Origin: Bacteroidales bacterium
GTDB taxonomy: Bacteria > Bacteroidota > Bacteroidia > Bacteroidales > JAADJA01
DNA length: 33,876 bases
Assembly: GCA_020052415.1 (NCBI GenBank)
Contig: JAGVPB010000084.1
Location: 1 to 33,876, forward strand
Reading direction: 5' to 3'
Shown here in pieces: positions 23,659 through 31,855 of the stretch. The notes beneath the pieces were generated by a model. That model saw only the letters and a program-made list of their open reading frames with translations, did no database searches and was not told the DNA's origin. Made by a program: the position numbers and the translations under genes. The first letter of the stretch is position 1, and each line of letters opens with the position of its first letter.

Positions 23659-24732
23659 ATGAAACTGTTATCATTTATCCTTTTAATAGCCTGCATCGGT
23701 TCGGGCACAATCATTAAATCCCAGGAGTTCACTCCCGTTCAGGGCAGGGAATATGAATACTCGATCGAAACCGATGAGGTGGGAACAGGCTATAAAGTAG
23801 TTTCCTATTACCTCAAAAATACCTGCGATAAAAAATTATTATTCTTTAATTTTAATGCTAAGGAAGAATTTAATAAAGATGTGGCATTAAAAGCTCTGCC
23901 TGAGGATATTGTCATACTTGAGCCTCACCGGTCGCGGAAGATTTGCAAATTAAAAATTACAGGTGATTCACCTGAAGTTACCTGGCAGGCCAAAATCCTT
24001 GAGCCATCGGTAGGATTTAATAAATTTCCGGAAAATGGTAAAAATTATATGTTTTTCTGGAAATCATCAACCGCCGGTAACCGGATTACCTATTCTTACC
24101 TGTTGAAAAATACGGATGACCGCAGGATGAAATTTTATGGATTTACGCTTGAGCCGGCGGACGGGATTACAATAAGCAGGAATTTGCCGGGATCAACGGT
24201 TTATCTGTGGCCTGATTCAATAACAAAAGCAGTTACCTTTTCTTTACCTTCTGATAAAGAAGCTCCTTTGCTGAACTGGACAGCCGAATTTACTAATTTT
24301 CAGCCAACCGGCGACGAGTTCTGCAATCAGATGATCAGAATTTTGGAGGCAGCCGGAGAAGGTGATTTTGCATCGGTAAAGGGAGATATTCAGGGTCAGG
24401 GTAATTATAGCTGCAGCATTAATATTCCGGGGATTAACGCCTCCGGAATAAGTGAAATAGCCGGTAAATGGCAGTTTTCAGGTCTTGTTGAAGAAAAGGG
24501 CACAAAAAAAGAAATCAATGCTCTCCTTAAAGTTTACACCACAAGGATGGACGATTGCATCCCCGACATCATTGCACTGAAAATTATTAAAAATAAAGCT
24601 TCAAAGAATAAATCGTCCTTATTCTCCGGTGAGGTAGATGGCAAAACTTACTCTGCTCTCCTTGCTGTTGAAGGATCGGAAGCGCAGCCAAACGATTACA
24701 GACTTTCGCTGATCATTTATACTGCAGAATGA
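23659..24732 (+). CDS. Secreted hypothetical protein with an internal domain duplication
   Basis: Not recognised. Seen: 357 residues with a signal peptide (MKLLSFILLIACIGSGTIIKS). Two similar blocks of about 90 residues follow, about 30-118 and about 128-218. Each begins with a Y-rich strand and YSYLLKNT/VSYYLKNT, then LLFF/MKFYGF, a LP..IVILEPH/LPGSTVYLWP segment, and ends W.A. A final unrecognised region (about 222-357) begins GDEFCNQMIRILEAAGEGDF. The repeated blocks look like beta-sandwich domains. The next gene, a lipoprotein, starts 40 bases downstream on the same strand, suggesting co-transcription. Confidence 0.7.
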   Translation: MKLLSFILLIACIGSGTIIKSQEFTPVQGREYEYSIETDEVGTGYKVVSYYLKNTCDKKLLFFNFNAKEEFNKDVALKALPEDIVILEPHRSRKICKLKITGDSPEVTWQAKILEPSVGFNKFPENGKNYMFFWKSSTAGNRITYSYLLKNTDDRRMKFYGFTLEPADGITISRNLPGSTVYLWPDSITKAVTFSLPSDKEAPLLNWTAEFTNFQPTGDEFCNQMIRILEAAGEGDFASVKGDIQGQGNYSCSINIPGINASGISEIAGKWQFSGLVEEKGTKKEINALLKVYTTRMDDCIPDIIALKIIKNKASKNKSSLFSGEVDGKTYSALLAVEGSEAQPNDYRLSLIIYTAE

Positions 24733-24772
24733 TTTCAAAGTAGTAAATTTACTTCCCGAAAATTATAACAAT

Positions 24773-25525
24773 ATGTTAAAAAATTTAAATAAAACAGGAC
24801 TGTTTGTTTTAGCCACCCTATTTTTCTTTTCGTGCAACAGGAGTGATTACCCAGAATTTGAAACCAGGGAATTTAATAAAACCGAAGGAGATTGTGAGCA
24901 TGGTAGCTGCCTTGATATTCACCTGAAATATCACGTAATAAAGGAAGGTTACAGCGCTGCACAGCCATATAATAAGCTGATCGAACAAAGAATCTTTTCC
25001 AAAATGGGCAGTGAAAACGAAATCAGGACTAAGGAAAAATACATTGAGCGATTACTGAAAGATTTCGAAGCATTTCAAAAAGAGTTTCCGGATGCCGCAT
25101 CAGGTGGATTCCAGCAACACTCACAAACAGAGATCACCTATAAAGGCAAGGATGTTCTTTCAATTCTTCTAATCTCAAATATCTATGCCGGTGGCGCACA
25201 TGCCATGAATTATGAAGAATTCATCAACATCAATCCCATCACCGGTAATGAATTAAACTTATCCGATCTTATCAAAAACAAAAAAGATTTTAACAAAATG
25301 GTTGAAAGCAAGCTCCGTGTTGAATTAAAAATGAGTCCTTATGACCGTTGGTCCGACTTTACCCTTGTGGATCAGTTTGTAATGCCTGAAAATATGGGAT
25401 TTACGGGGGATGGTGAGATGATGCTGGTCTATAATGAATATGAAATCCTGCCTTATTCCGATGGGCCTGTAAAACTGACAATCACAAAGGAAGAACTTGC
25501 CCCATTTTTGAAAAAGCCACTTTAA
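24773..25525 (+). CDS. Lipoprotein with DUF4163/DUF3298 (RsiV/PdaC-like) domains
   Basis: Seen: 250 residues starting with a lipoprotein signal (GLFVLATLFFFSCN, lipobox Cys at about 22). The middle (LKYHVIKEGYSAAQPYNKLI) fits a DUF4163-like segment. The C-terminal half has YAGGAHAMNYEEFININPITG, then LNLSDLI and MLVYNEYEILPYSDGP, the pattern of DUF3298. Known: this domain pair occurs in Bacillus PdaC and in the anti-sigma factor RsiV, where DUF3298 binds lysozyme. Inferred: an outer-membrane or periplasmic lipoprotein, possibly cell-wall related. No deacetylase domain is present. It probably forms an operon with the gene upstream, and corA follows 33 bases later. Confidence 0.75.
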   Translation: MLKNLNKTGLFVLATLFFFSCNRSDYPEFETREFNKTEGDCEHGSCLDIHLKYHVIKEGYSAAQPYNKLIEQRIFSKMGSENEIRTKEKYIERLLKDFEAFQKEFPDAASGGFQQHSQTEITYKGKDVLSILLISNIYAGGAHAMNYEEFININPITGNELNLSDLIKNKKDFNKMVESKLRVELKMSPYDRWSDFTLVDQFVMPENMGFTGDGEMMLVYNEYEILPYSDGPVKLTITKEELAPFLKKPL

Positions 25526-25558
25526 AGAACAATTCATCTGACTACATAGAGTCATAGG

Positions 25559-26653
25559 ATGAATACGCTATTAAACAAAATAGAAAAAATGAAAAAAAAC
25601 AATCATAAGAGAACCACCAAAAAAATCGGACTTCCGCCGGGAGCATTGGTTTATACCGGCACACCGAAAGAGGGCGATACTGAAATAACATTGATCACTT
25701 ATGATCAGGAATCAGCTGACACCTTTTCTTCAACAGATTTGAAGGAAATCAATTCAAAAGTTCAGGAAAACAGGGTGAATTGGATCAACTTTGATTCTCT
25801 TCATAATACCGAACTGATTGAGGAAGCAGGGAAAATCATGAATATCCACAACCTTTTACTCGAAGATATCCTGGATATTTCGCACCAGCCGAAAGTTGAA
25901 GAATATGATAACTTTCTCTTTTTCACATTAAAAATGCTTGAACTTACAAAGGAGGGACATGACCACCAATACGACCATGTCAGTTTCGTACTTGGGAAAA
26001 ACTATCTGTTGTCGTTCCAGGAACGCAAAGGCGATCCCTTCGACCCGATCAGGGACAGGATTTTAACGGGTAAAGGAAAGGTCCGCAGCCGGGACGCCGC
26101 TTACCTTTTCATCCTGCTGCTCGATGCTATCGTTGACCAGTATTTTCTTATACTTGAAAAGATCAACAATGACGTCGCCCAGCTTGAAATTGAATTGTTC
26201 GAAAACCCGGCCGAATCAACTGTAAACAAGATCATCCTTCAGAAAAAAGAATTGAATATCCTGAGAGAAAACGTTTATCCGGTTGCCGAAGGCTTTAAAT
26301 TGTTCAGGATAGATGAATCGGATTTCATCAGCGATGAGTACATGAACTATTTTAATGATATAAAAGACCATCTGAAACAAATTTCGGATAACATCAACAA
26401 CCTGCGTGAGACACTGACATCCATGATGGAATTTTACATGATCCGTCTCAGCAACCAGATGAACCAGGTGATGAAAACCCTCACCATCATTGCTACCATT
26501 TTTATCCCGTTAACCTTTATCGTAGGCATTTACGGTATGAACTTTAAATACATGCCCGAACTGGGCTGGAAATGGAGTTACCCGCTTCTGATGCTTTTCA
26601 TGCTGGCCGGCAGTATCGGTTGGTACATTTACATGAGAAAAAGGAATTGGTAA
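25559..26653 (+). CDS. corA: CorA-family magnesium/cobalt transporter
   Basis: This is an inner-membrane pentameric channel for Mg2+ (also Co2+/Ni2+) influx. Seen: 364 residues. A long cytoplasmic domain (about 35-300) is rich in charged helices and ends in a long coiled helix (MNYFNDIKDHLKQISDNINN). TM1 is at about 305-325 and the signature GMN is at residues 326-328 (YGMNFKYMPELGW). TM2 (about 340-358) is followed by a short basic tail RKRNW. Length and motif order match the family. An alternative start at 25589 (MKKNNHKRTTKK) is possible, because the first ten residues are dispensable. The gene starts 33 bases after the lipoprotein stop, so they may be co-transcribed. Confidence 0.93.
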   Translation: MNTLLNKIEKMKKNNHKRTTKKIGLPPGALVYTGTPKEGDTEITLITYDQESADTFSSTDLKEINSKVQENRVNWINFDSLHNTELIEEAGKIMNIHNLLLEDILDISHQPKVEEYDNFLFFTLKMLELTKEGHDHQYDHVSFVLGKNYLLSFQERKGDPFDPIRDRILTGKGKVRSRDAAYLFILLLDAIVDQYFLILEKINNDVAQLEIELFENPAESTVNKIILQKKELNILRENVYPVAEGFKLFRIDESDFISDEYMNYFNDIKDHLKQISDNINNLRETLTSMMEFYMIRLSNQMNQVMKTLTIIATIFIPLTFIVGIYGMNFKYMPELGWKWSYPLLMLFMLAGSIGWYIYMRKRNW

Positions 26654-26703
26654 TTAAATGATAGCCTAAAATGGTTTATTCCAACCCGATGGTTTCTTTT
26701 GAT

Positions 26704-26711
26704 TAAATTTG
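26704..26711 (+). promoter_or_regulatory. Candidate -7 element for the ZIP transporter gene
   Basis: TAAATTTG matches TAnnTTTG, 26 bases before ATG 26737. No clear -33 TTG was seen. Confidence 0.4.
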
Positions 26712-26736
26712 TTTTATTTTCTAAACAGGGTTCGAC

Positions 26737-27483
26737 ATGTTAAATGCATTTTTCTGGGGTTTCATCGCTACGATTTCCCTGATACTGGGTGGGTTTATCG
26801 GAGCCTGGTTTAAAATCGGCAGGCGCATCCTCGGACTGATCATGGCTTTTGGAGCAGGAGTACTAATATCAGCGGTAGCTTATCAACTCACCTTCGATGC
26901 TGTAACTCTTTCCAAGGGGAATGGAGTTGCCGGTTTGGGTTTACTGGCAGGTGCTTTTACTTTTTTCCTGTGCGACATGCTGATTGGCAGAATGGGCGCA
27001 CAAGGCCGTAAAGCCATTAACGGCACTCATGAGTCAAACCTTGTTGCGCCGATTGTTTTGGGAACAATCCTCGATGGTATTCCGGAATCAATCGTTATTG
27101 GTCTGGGCTTATTAAATGGCGGAACCGTGAGCTTTGCCATGCTTGCAGCCGTTTTTATTTCCAACTTCCCCGAGGCTGTCGCCGGAACCTCGGGTATGGT
27201 TGCAGGAAAATGGAGCCGAACAAGGATTCTGCTCCTTTGGTTCATCATTTCAATTGTATGTGCTTTCGCCTCACTCGCCGGTTATGGCCTCTTTAGCCAT
27301 GCAACACCTTTAGCGATTTCTTTCATTCAGGCCTTCGCCGGAGGTGCCATCCTTGTGATGCTTGCCAACACAATGATTCCCGAAGCTTATGAACATGGTG
27401 GCAGACTGGCCGGTATATTTACGGTTTTCGGATTTGGGATCGCGGTTTTTATTATTATGCTCGAAAAAGTTACTTACCAATAA
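26737..27483 (+). CDS. ZIP-family metal transporter (zinc/iron permease type)
   Basis: Seen: 248 residues, almost entirely hydrophobic, with about eight predicted membrane segments. The two ZIP signature helices carry LDGIPESIVIGLGL (residues 112-125) and SNFPEAVAG (142-150). Known: these helices form the binuclear metal site of ZIP importers (HNxPEG and HxxxE-type motifs). Here the first motif reads DGIPES instead of HNxPEG-like, as in a subgroup of bacterial ZIP-like proteins. The motif change makes substrate and direction uncertain. It follows corA, so the two form a small metal-transport cluster, though a separate -7 element suggests it can be transcribed alone. Confidence 0.82.
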   Translation: MLNAFFWGFIATISLILGGFIGAWFKIGRRILGLIMAFGAGVLISAVAYQLTFDAVTLSKGNGVAGLGLLAGAFTFFLCDMLIGRMGAQGRKAINGTHESNLVAPIVLGTILDGIPESIVIGLGLLNGGTVSFAMLAAVFISNFPEAVAGTSGMVAGKWSRTRILLLWFIISIVCAFASLAGYGLFSHATPLAISFIQAFAGGAILVMLANTMIPEAYEHGGRLAGIFTVFGFGIAVFIIMLEKVTYQ

Positions 27484-27513
27484 TTTGTTATTTTTATTTT
27501 TTTCCTACCTTTA
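27484..27513 (+). promoter_or_regulatory. Candidate promoter for the 493-residue T9SS protein gene
   Basis: TTTG (27484-27487) is followed after 18 bases by TACCTTTA (27506-27513), one base off TAnnTTTG, and sits 26 bases before ATG 27539. Confidence 0.4.
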
Positions 27514-27538
27514 CCCGGTTAACCTTATTTGAAAAATT

Positions 27539-29020
27539 ATGAAAGCATTTATCTTCTTACTTTGTACAGCTCTTGCTGCAGGCCTTACTGCTCAAAACTG
27601 GAATCCCATCCTTGTCAATGAAAAAATGAATTACCGGCATTCCGATTCGGCTTATATCAGTAATACGGTCTGGGTGGATTCATCATTTCTTTTAGGAGTT
27701 GATTCTGTGTTTTATCTGAACCGGATCGTGAAAGATGTTCCCGGTTATCCTGAAATCGTTCTCAGGAATCAGCCGCAGTTTTTACTTAAACAAATGTTGA
27801 TATCCTTTCCGGGAAGCTTTACTTTCAGCAATCCGGAATCGTTTGTCATTAATGTATTGGCTAATACAGGCGAGACCTGGATTTTCGATCAGGAAAACAA
27901 CATCATTGCTCAGGTTATTTCAGAGTCAGTTGAAAATATATTTGGCATTCAGGATTCTATAAAATGGATCAGCCTTTCCGACGGAAACGAGATTCGGCTT
28001 TCGAAGAGCTTCGGCCTCCTGAAATTCCCTGATTTTGAAAACGACGGTTATTATGAGCTTGTCGGAATACAAAACACCGAGTACGGAGAATCTGTGCCTG
28101 ACTTCTGGGATATATTTGATTTTGATATTGGCGATGTGTTTCAATATGGGGGTTTTGGATCGAATATAGACTTTACAATATATTGGACCAGAAAAATAAC
28201 AATCATTTCTAAAGAAATAAATTACAATAATCTGACCTATAACTTTGAAGGGATTTACCATGCATTTGGATATGATAATATTTTTCCTCCTGATCCTTTT
28301 GAGGTTGGTTATCCCATATCAGGATCTCAGGCTTATACAGATTCACTTAACCACCTTGCAAATAAATATCAGAACCAGTTAAATGTTTTTCCAAACTCTT
28401 TTTCCAGTTATGGATTCGGCAAAGTATTTACTGTTGCCCGATTAATGATAGATATTGAAACAAACCTCGTTTCGAAACAATTCGGTTTACATTACGATGA
28501 AAATGAAGTGGATGGGAGATTATTTTATGAATTGGTTGATAATTCTGATACCCTCCACGCTTACAATACCCCTTTCCTCATAGAAGAACCCGGACCGATG
28601 AAAGGAATAATTTATAAAGCTCATTTAGGAGAAATCTATACAGCTGAAGGGTTCTTCGAATATGAAGCCACAATGGAGTTAGAGGGTTACATTAAAGATA
28701 GCGACACTATAGGTACGATTACTCCCGATTCCCTATTACTGGTCAATGTTATTGAAAGTAGCGCAGTCAACAGAAAGGTATTAGTTTACCCGAATCCCAC
28801 GAATAAATCTATAAACCTCCGGTTCACAGAAGTAAATAATGAGGCTGATGAAATTTCAATTGAAATCCGTAATTTGCAGGGCCAACTTTTAATGCATCAA
28901 GCCGGAATAGCGAGTGAAACAGTAACTCTGGATGTTGAAAAACTGTCTCAGGGAATATATATTTGCATCATCAAAAACAAGGAAAACATCATCCAGCAGG
29001 AAAAGCTGGTGATTTATTAA
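27539..29020 (+). CDS. Secreted hypothetical protein with T9SS type A sorting domain
   Basis: Seen: 493 residues with a signal peptide (MKAFIFLLCTALAAGLTAQ). The body (about 20-415) is unrecognised and rich in aromatic and Asp residues. The final 75 residues form a T9SS type A sorting domain (VLVYPNPTNKSINLRF ... IYICIIKNKE ... LVIY). Known: such tails direct transport by the T9SS and are removed by the sortase PorU. Inferred: a surface or secreted protein of unknown role. Its body resembles, in style, the shorter T9SS protein at 18784-19674 (Asp/Tyr-rich descriptive beta domains), but no clear homology can be claimed by eye. Confidence 0.8.
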   Translation: MKAFIFLLCTALAAGLTAQNWNPILVNEKMNYRHSDSAYISNTVWVDSSFLLGVDSVFYLNRIVKDVPGYPEIVLRNQPQFLLKQMLISFPGSFTFSNPESFVINVLANTGETWIFDQENNIIAQVISESVENIFGIQDSIKWISLSDGNEIRLSKSFGLLKFPDFENDGYYELVGIQNTEYGESVPDFWDIFDFDIGDVFQYGGFGSNIDFTIYWTRKITIISKEINYNNLTYNFEGIYHAFGYDNIFPPDPFEVGYPISGSQAYTDSLNHLANKYQNQLNVFPNSFSSYGFGKVFTVARLMIDIETNLVSKQFGLHYDENEVDGRLFYELVDNSDTLHAYNTPFLIEEPGPMKGIIYKAHLGEIYTAEGFFEYEATMELEGYIKDSDTIGTITPDSLLLVNVIESSAVNRKVLVYPNPTNKSINLRFTEVNNEADEISIEIRNLQGQLLMHQAGIASETVTLDVEKLSQGIYICIIKNKENIIQQEKLVIY

Positions 29021-29029
29021 AAATGAATT

Positions 29030-29061
29030 GACCTGTTAGGTTGGAAAAAACCTGACAGGTC
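29030..29061. repeat. Hairpin with 13-position arms after the T9SS gene
   Basis: GACCTGT-TA-GGTT (29030-29042) pairs with AACC-TG-ACAGGTC (29049-29061) around the loop GGAAAA, with one 2-base mismatch. No long T-run follows, so it may be a weak terminator or an extragenic palindrome. Confidence 0.6.
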
Positions 29062-29096
29062 GGTATAAAAACAAACAGGTTAAAAATTACGATTCA

Positions 29097-29963
29097 ATGA
29101 AATATCCCAGGTTCTTATTCTCAGCCATAATTTTAACTTTTTTATTTTCCATCTTTTCGAATATCTCACGTTCCCAGTCAACCGACAATATCGGGAATGT
29201 GGATTACAGGTTCGAAGGTTCCAAACTTTTGGTGTCATACGACATCATTAAATCAAATCCGGATGAAGTTTATGAAATATGGCTCGAAGTCACAACAGCT
29301 TCGGGAGAAAAGATCATGCCTGTCACTGTTTTCGGGGATATAAAAAAAGGAGTGGTTCCGGGCAGGAAAAGAACGATCATTTGGGATACCCACGCGGATG
29401 ATGTCGTTTTAGGTGAGGGCTTCACTGTAAAAGTTCTCGGCGAGCCTGTAATCAGGAAGGAAACATTACCCGATTCCATTGTAAAAAAATATGAATTTCC
29501 ACATACCAATGATCTCGGAATTGGTTTGGGTATGGATTATGGCGGTATTCTCGGAGTTAAAATGACTTTCTCTCCGGTTAAATATCTTGGAATTTTCGCT
29601 TGTGCCGGACTCCAGTTTGAAGGATTGGGATGGGAATTCGGCGTCAAAGGCTATATTATTCCCAAAACTTCAAAGAAAGGATTCCGGCCCTACCTCAAGG
29701 GTATGTATGGAATCAATGCCTCGATTTATATTATGGATTACGATATTTACAACAAGCTTTATCCAGGATTATCTATTGGCCCGGGTATGGAATTCAGGTT
29801 CGGCCGTATGAAAAAACACGGTTTTGATATTGATGTTAATTTCCCTATGTACACTGATGAATTTGAGAAGGACATGGATAGGGTAAGAAATGACCCTAAC
29901 GTAGAAATCGAATCGGAACCCTCAATAGTTACTATATCTATTGGATATCACATGGAGTTCTGA
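29097..29963 (+). CDS. Outer-membrane beta-barrel-like hypothetical protein
   Basis: Seen: 288 residues with a signal peptide (about residues 1-27, ending SRSQ). An N-terminal beta-sandwich-like domain (about 30-118) reads NVDYRFEGSKLLVSYDI ... GRKRTIIWDTHADD. The C-terminal half (about 130-288) alternates glycine and aromatic residues (LGIGLGMDYGGILGVKM, GIFACAGLQFEGLGW) and ends in Phe (ISIGYHMEF). This C-terminal aromatic is typical of outer-membrane barrels. Known: a similar N-terminal domain is common in Bacteroidota outer-membrane proteins of unknown role. Function unknown. Confidence 0.7.
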   Translation: MKYPRFLFSAIILTFLFSIFSNISRSQSTDNIGNVDYRFEGSKLLVSYDIIKSNPDEVYEIWLEVTTASGEKIMPVTVFGDIKKGVVPGRKRTIIWDTHADDVVLGEGFTVKVLGEPVIRKETLPDSIVKKYEFPHTNDLGIGLGMDYGGILGVKMTFSPVKYLGIFACAGLQFEGLGWEFGVKGYIIPKTSKKGFRPYLKGMYGINASIYIMDYDIYNKLYPGLSIGPGMEFRFGRMKKHGFDIDVNFPMYTDEFEKDMDRVRNDPNVEIESEPSIVTISIGYHMEF

Positions 29964-30006
29964 CATAAAGTTCAAAGTTCTGAGTTCTGAGTTCAGAGTT
30001 TCGTAT

Positions 30007-30050
30007 TTCAACAAATTCAACCGATTCAACCAATTCAACCCGTTCAGTCC
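30007..30050. repeat. 9-base tandem array 1 (TTCAACNNN)
   Basis: Four full units, TTCAACAAA, TTCAACCGA, TTCAACCAA and TTCAACCCG, with a partial fifth unit. The same unit recurs in array 2 at 30234. Confidence 0.8.
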
Positions 30051-30127
30051 ACGAATTACACGAATTTCACGAATCTATCAATTCAACCGATTTAAAAAGC
30101 CAGTCGGAAATAACTAGTCGGCAGCGG

Positions 30128-30162
30128 CAGCAGCAGTGACAGCAGCAGTGATAGCAGCGTGA
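30128..30162. repeat. 12-base CAG-rich tandem repeat
   Basis: CAGCAGCAGTGA occurs twice in direct tandem (30128-30139, 30140-30151), followed by the diverged TAGCAGCGTGA. It lies inside the 17-bp inverted repeat. Confidence 0.75.
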
Positions 30163-30233
30163 ACCCGGAACTCTGAACTCAGAACACAAAGCCAAGAGAC
30201 CAGTAACAAGAAACAAGTAACCAGTCGGCATCA

Positions 30234-30296
30234 ATTAACCCAATTAACCGATTTAACTAGTTCAACCAATTCACCCATTTCAACCGATTTAACTGA
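30234..30296. repeat. 9-base tandem array 2
   Basis: Seven consecutive 9-base units of the form (A/T)T(T)(C/A)A(A/C)C..., including TTCAACCAA and TTCAACCGA, in phase over 63 bases. The unit is the same as in array 1, outside the inverted repeat and just before the cold-shock promoter. Confidence 0.7.
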
Positions 30297-30335
30297 TCAC
30301 GAAAAATAAATCCCACATAATCCAAATCTTAACCG

Positions 30336-30343
30336 TATCTTTG
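30336..30343 (+). promoter_or_regulatory. Candidate -7 element for the cold-shock gene
   Basis: TATCTTTG matches TAnnTTTG and lies 20 bases before ATG 30364, leaving a short leader. The -33 region is not clear. Confidence 0.5.
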
Positions 30344-30363
30344 CCAAAATTAAATAATATAAC

Positions 30364-30555
30364 ATGAATAAAGGAACAGTAAAATTCTTTAATGAAGCGA
30401 AAGGTTTCGGATTTATTAAAGACGCTTCAAGCGACAAGGAATATTTTGTACACGTTTCCGGTCTGGTAGATCAGATCAGGGAAGAGGACGAAGTGAACTT
30501 CGAGCTTGAGCAAGGTAAAAAAGGATTAAATGCAGTAAATGTTAAACTTTCATAG
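30364..30555 (+). CDS. Cold-shock domain protein (CspA family)
   Basis: A single-stranded nucleic-acid binding OB-fold protein that melts RNA structure. Seen: 63 residues with MNKGTVKFFNEAKGFGFIKD. RNP1 is KGFGFI at residues 13-18. RNP2 is represented by YFVHVSG (the usual form is (V/I)FVHxS). GDxVxFE is replaced by EDEVNFELEQGKKG. The length is slightly shorter than the usual 65-70. It is monocistronic, between a -7 element and a strong terminator. Confidence 0.92.
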   Translation: MNKGTVKFFNEAKGFGFIKDASSDKEYFVHVSGLVDQIREEDEVNFELEQGKKGLNAVNVKLS

Positions 30556-30587
30556 TTTATTGTCATAGTTGTCATTTAAAATTTTAA

Positions 30588-30617
30588 CCCCTGCCTACGG
30601 CGGGGGATTTTTTTTTT
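30588..30617 (+). terminator. Intrinsic terminator after the cold-shock gene
   Basis: Stem CCCC-T-GCC / GGC-GGGG with a TAC loop and one bulged T, followed by A and ten T bases. It begins 33 bases after the stop codon. Confidence 0.85.
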
Positions 30618-30673
30618 GAATCCGGAATATAATATCAGATCAGTACCCGTGTACGAGAACTACATAATACATG

Positions 30674-30705
30674 GTTAAAAAATTACTTTTATAAGTTTTT
30701 TTAAC
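30674..30705. repeat. AT-rich inverted repeat upstream of the LytTR gene
   Basis: GTTAAAAAA (30674-30682) and TTTTTTTAAC (30696-30705) pair around a 13-base loop, 70 bases before ATG 30775. It could be a regulatory hairpin or operator. LytTR proteins often bind near their own genes, but the motif here is not a recognised LytTR site. Confidence 0.4.
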
Positions 30706-30774
30706 TCTACTATTAAATTTCCAAAAGACTTTTGTAATTTTATCTAAAATTTTATTTGTTGAATTTTCTATATT

Positions 30775-31611
30775 ATGCTTGACTTTCTGCACAAACCATA
30801 TCCTTTCAACAATGATTTGAAACACAACACCAAAATCATTTTTTTCATCAGCGTGGGTGTTTTTGGATTTCTGTTTCTTTTCCAGCCGCTTCAAATCAAC
30901 GAGCTGGCAACCAGAGATAAATATTTTCTCGTCATCGGATTGGGAGTGATTACATTTCTGTCCTTAAGCCTTAACCTGCTTATTCTCCCCAGTCTGTTCC
31001 CGAAAATATTAAGCGGAAATTCCTGGAACGTAAAAAAAGAAATTTTATGGGATATCTGGATACTCTTTACAGTTTGTGTCGGGTACTTTCTTTATTACAA
31101 AGCGCTGGGAATTATGGTATTCGGATTCGAAATGATCATTACAATGGTTTTGATCGCCACTGTGCCTATATCGGTTTTAATTGTTTTGAACCGTAACCGC
31201 TTATTGCGATCGTATCTTAATTCGGCAAGGGAACTGAATATCAAGCTAAAAGAACACAAATCACTACCTGATAAGTTAGTCCATTTTATTTCAGATTATC
31301 AAAAAGATAATCTTTCCATTAAAGTCAGCCTGATCTTGTTCGTCCGCTCCGCCAACAATTATATCGAGGTGTTCTGGAAAGAGGGACACGCAGTAAAGAG
31401 CCAATTGGTAAGGTGCAGTCTTACAAAGGCAGAAGACATTTTAAAGGATGACAAGTTTATTTTCAAATGTCACCGGTCGTACCTGGCAAACATCAACCAT
31501 ATTGATAAGATTGAAGGTAGTTCCCAGGGTTATCGCCTCTTTTTCGAAAGTGTTGATTTCCCGGTTCCGGTATCAAAAAATTATGCTGACAAATTGAAAG
31601 ACCTGATCTGA
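30775..31611 (+). CDS. Membrane-anchored LytTR-family transcriptional regulator
   Basis: Seen: 278 residues. Four predicted membrane segments (about 19-39, 50-75, 90-111 and 113-137) are followed by a linker helix (LRSYLNSARELNIKLKEHK). A C-terminal LytTR DNA-binding domain (about 185-278) has LFVRSANNYIEVFW, FKCHRSYLANINHID and PVSKNYADKLKDL. Known: LytTR domains bind direct-repeat promoter motifs; Bacteroidota often have such one-component membrane versions without a receiver domain. Inferred: a membrane-tethered sensor-regulator; the signal and targets are unknown. It is monocistronic. Confidence 0.9.
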   Translation: MLDFLHKPYPFNNDLKHNTKIIFFISVGVFGFLFLFQPLQINELATRDKYFLVIGLGVITFLSLSLNLLILPSLFPKILSGNSWNVKKEILWDIWILFTVCVGYFLYYKALGIMVFGFEMIITMVLIATVPISVLIVLNRNRLLRSYLNSARELNIKLKEHKSLPDKLVHFISDYQKDNLSIKVSLILFVRSANNYIEVFWKEGHAVKSQLVRCSLTKAEDILKDDKFIFKCHRSYLANINHIDKIEGSSQGYRLFFESVDFPVPVSKNYADKLKDLI

Positions 31612-31855
31612 TGTTCATCCCGAAATGGAATTTTCGGCACCTGTATTTGACTTTTTCGCCCCTAAAAATTCACTTAATAACTATTTTATTACCATTCAGC
31701 CCTATTATTTTTAAACAGAGAAACTCAGTGTTAATTTTGTCGTTGAAATATAAATTTATGAAATAAACTTCCGTGTTATAAAAAGTAAGGACGAAACGGA
31801 TTTCACATAATAACATTCCACCCCGGGTAAAACACAGATTATAAAAAAGTATAAC

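Larger units (their letters stand above)
29984..30185. repeat. 17-bp perfect inverted repeat enclosing tandem repeats
   Basis: GTTCTGAGTTCAGAGTT (29984-30000) and its exact complement (30169-30185) are 168 bases apart. Between them lie a 9-base tandem array and a 12-base CAG-rich array. No gene is present in 29964-30363. The structure looks like a degenerate mobile or extragenic element. Confidence 0.8.

Noticed and set aside
30646-30657. Palindrome GTAC-CCGT-GTAC upstream of the LytTR gene
   Set aside because: Only 4-bp arms; expected by chance and not matching a known LytTR binding motif.
31620-31637. CCGAAA/TTTCGG hairpin just after the LytTR gene
   Set aside because: A 6-bp stem without an immediate T-run; too weak to call a terminator.
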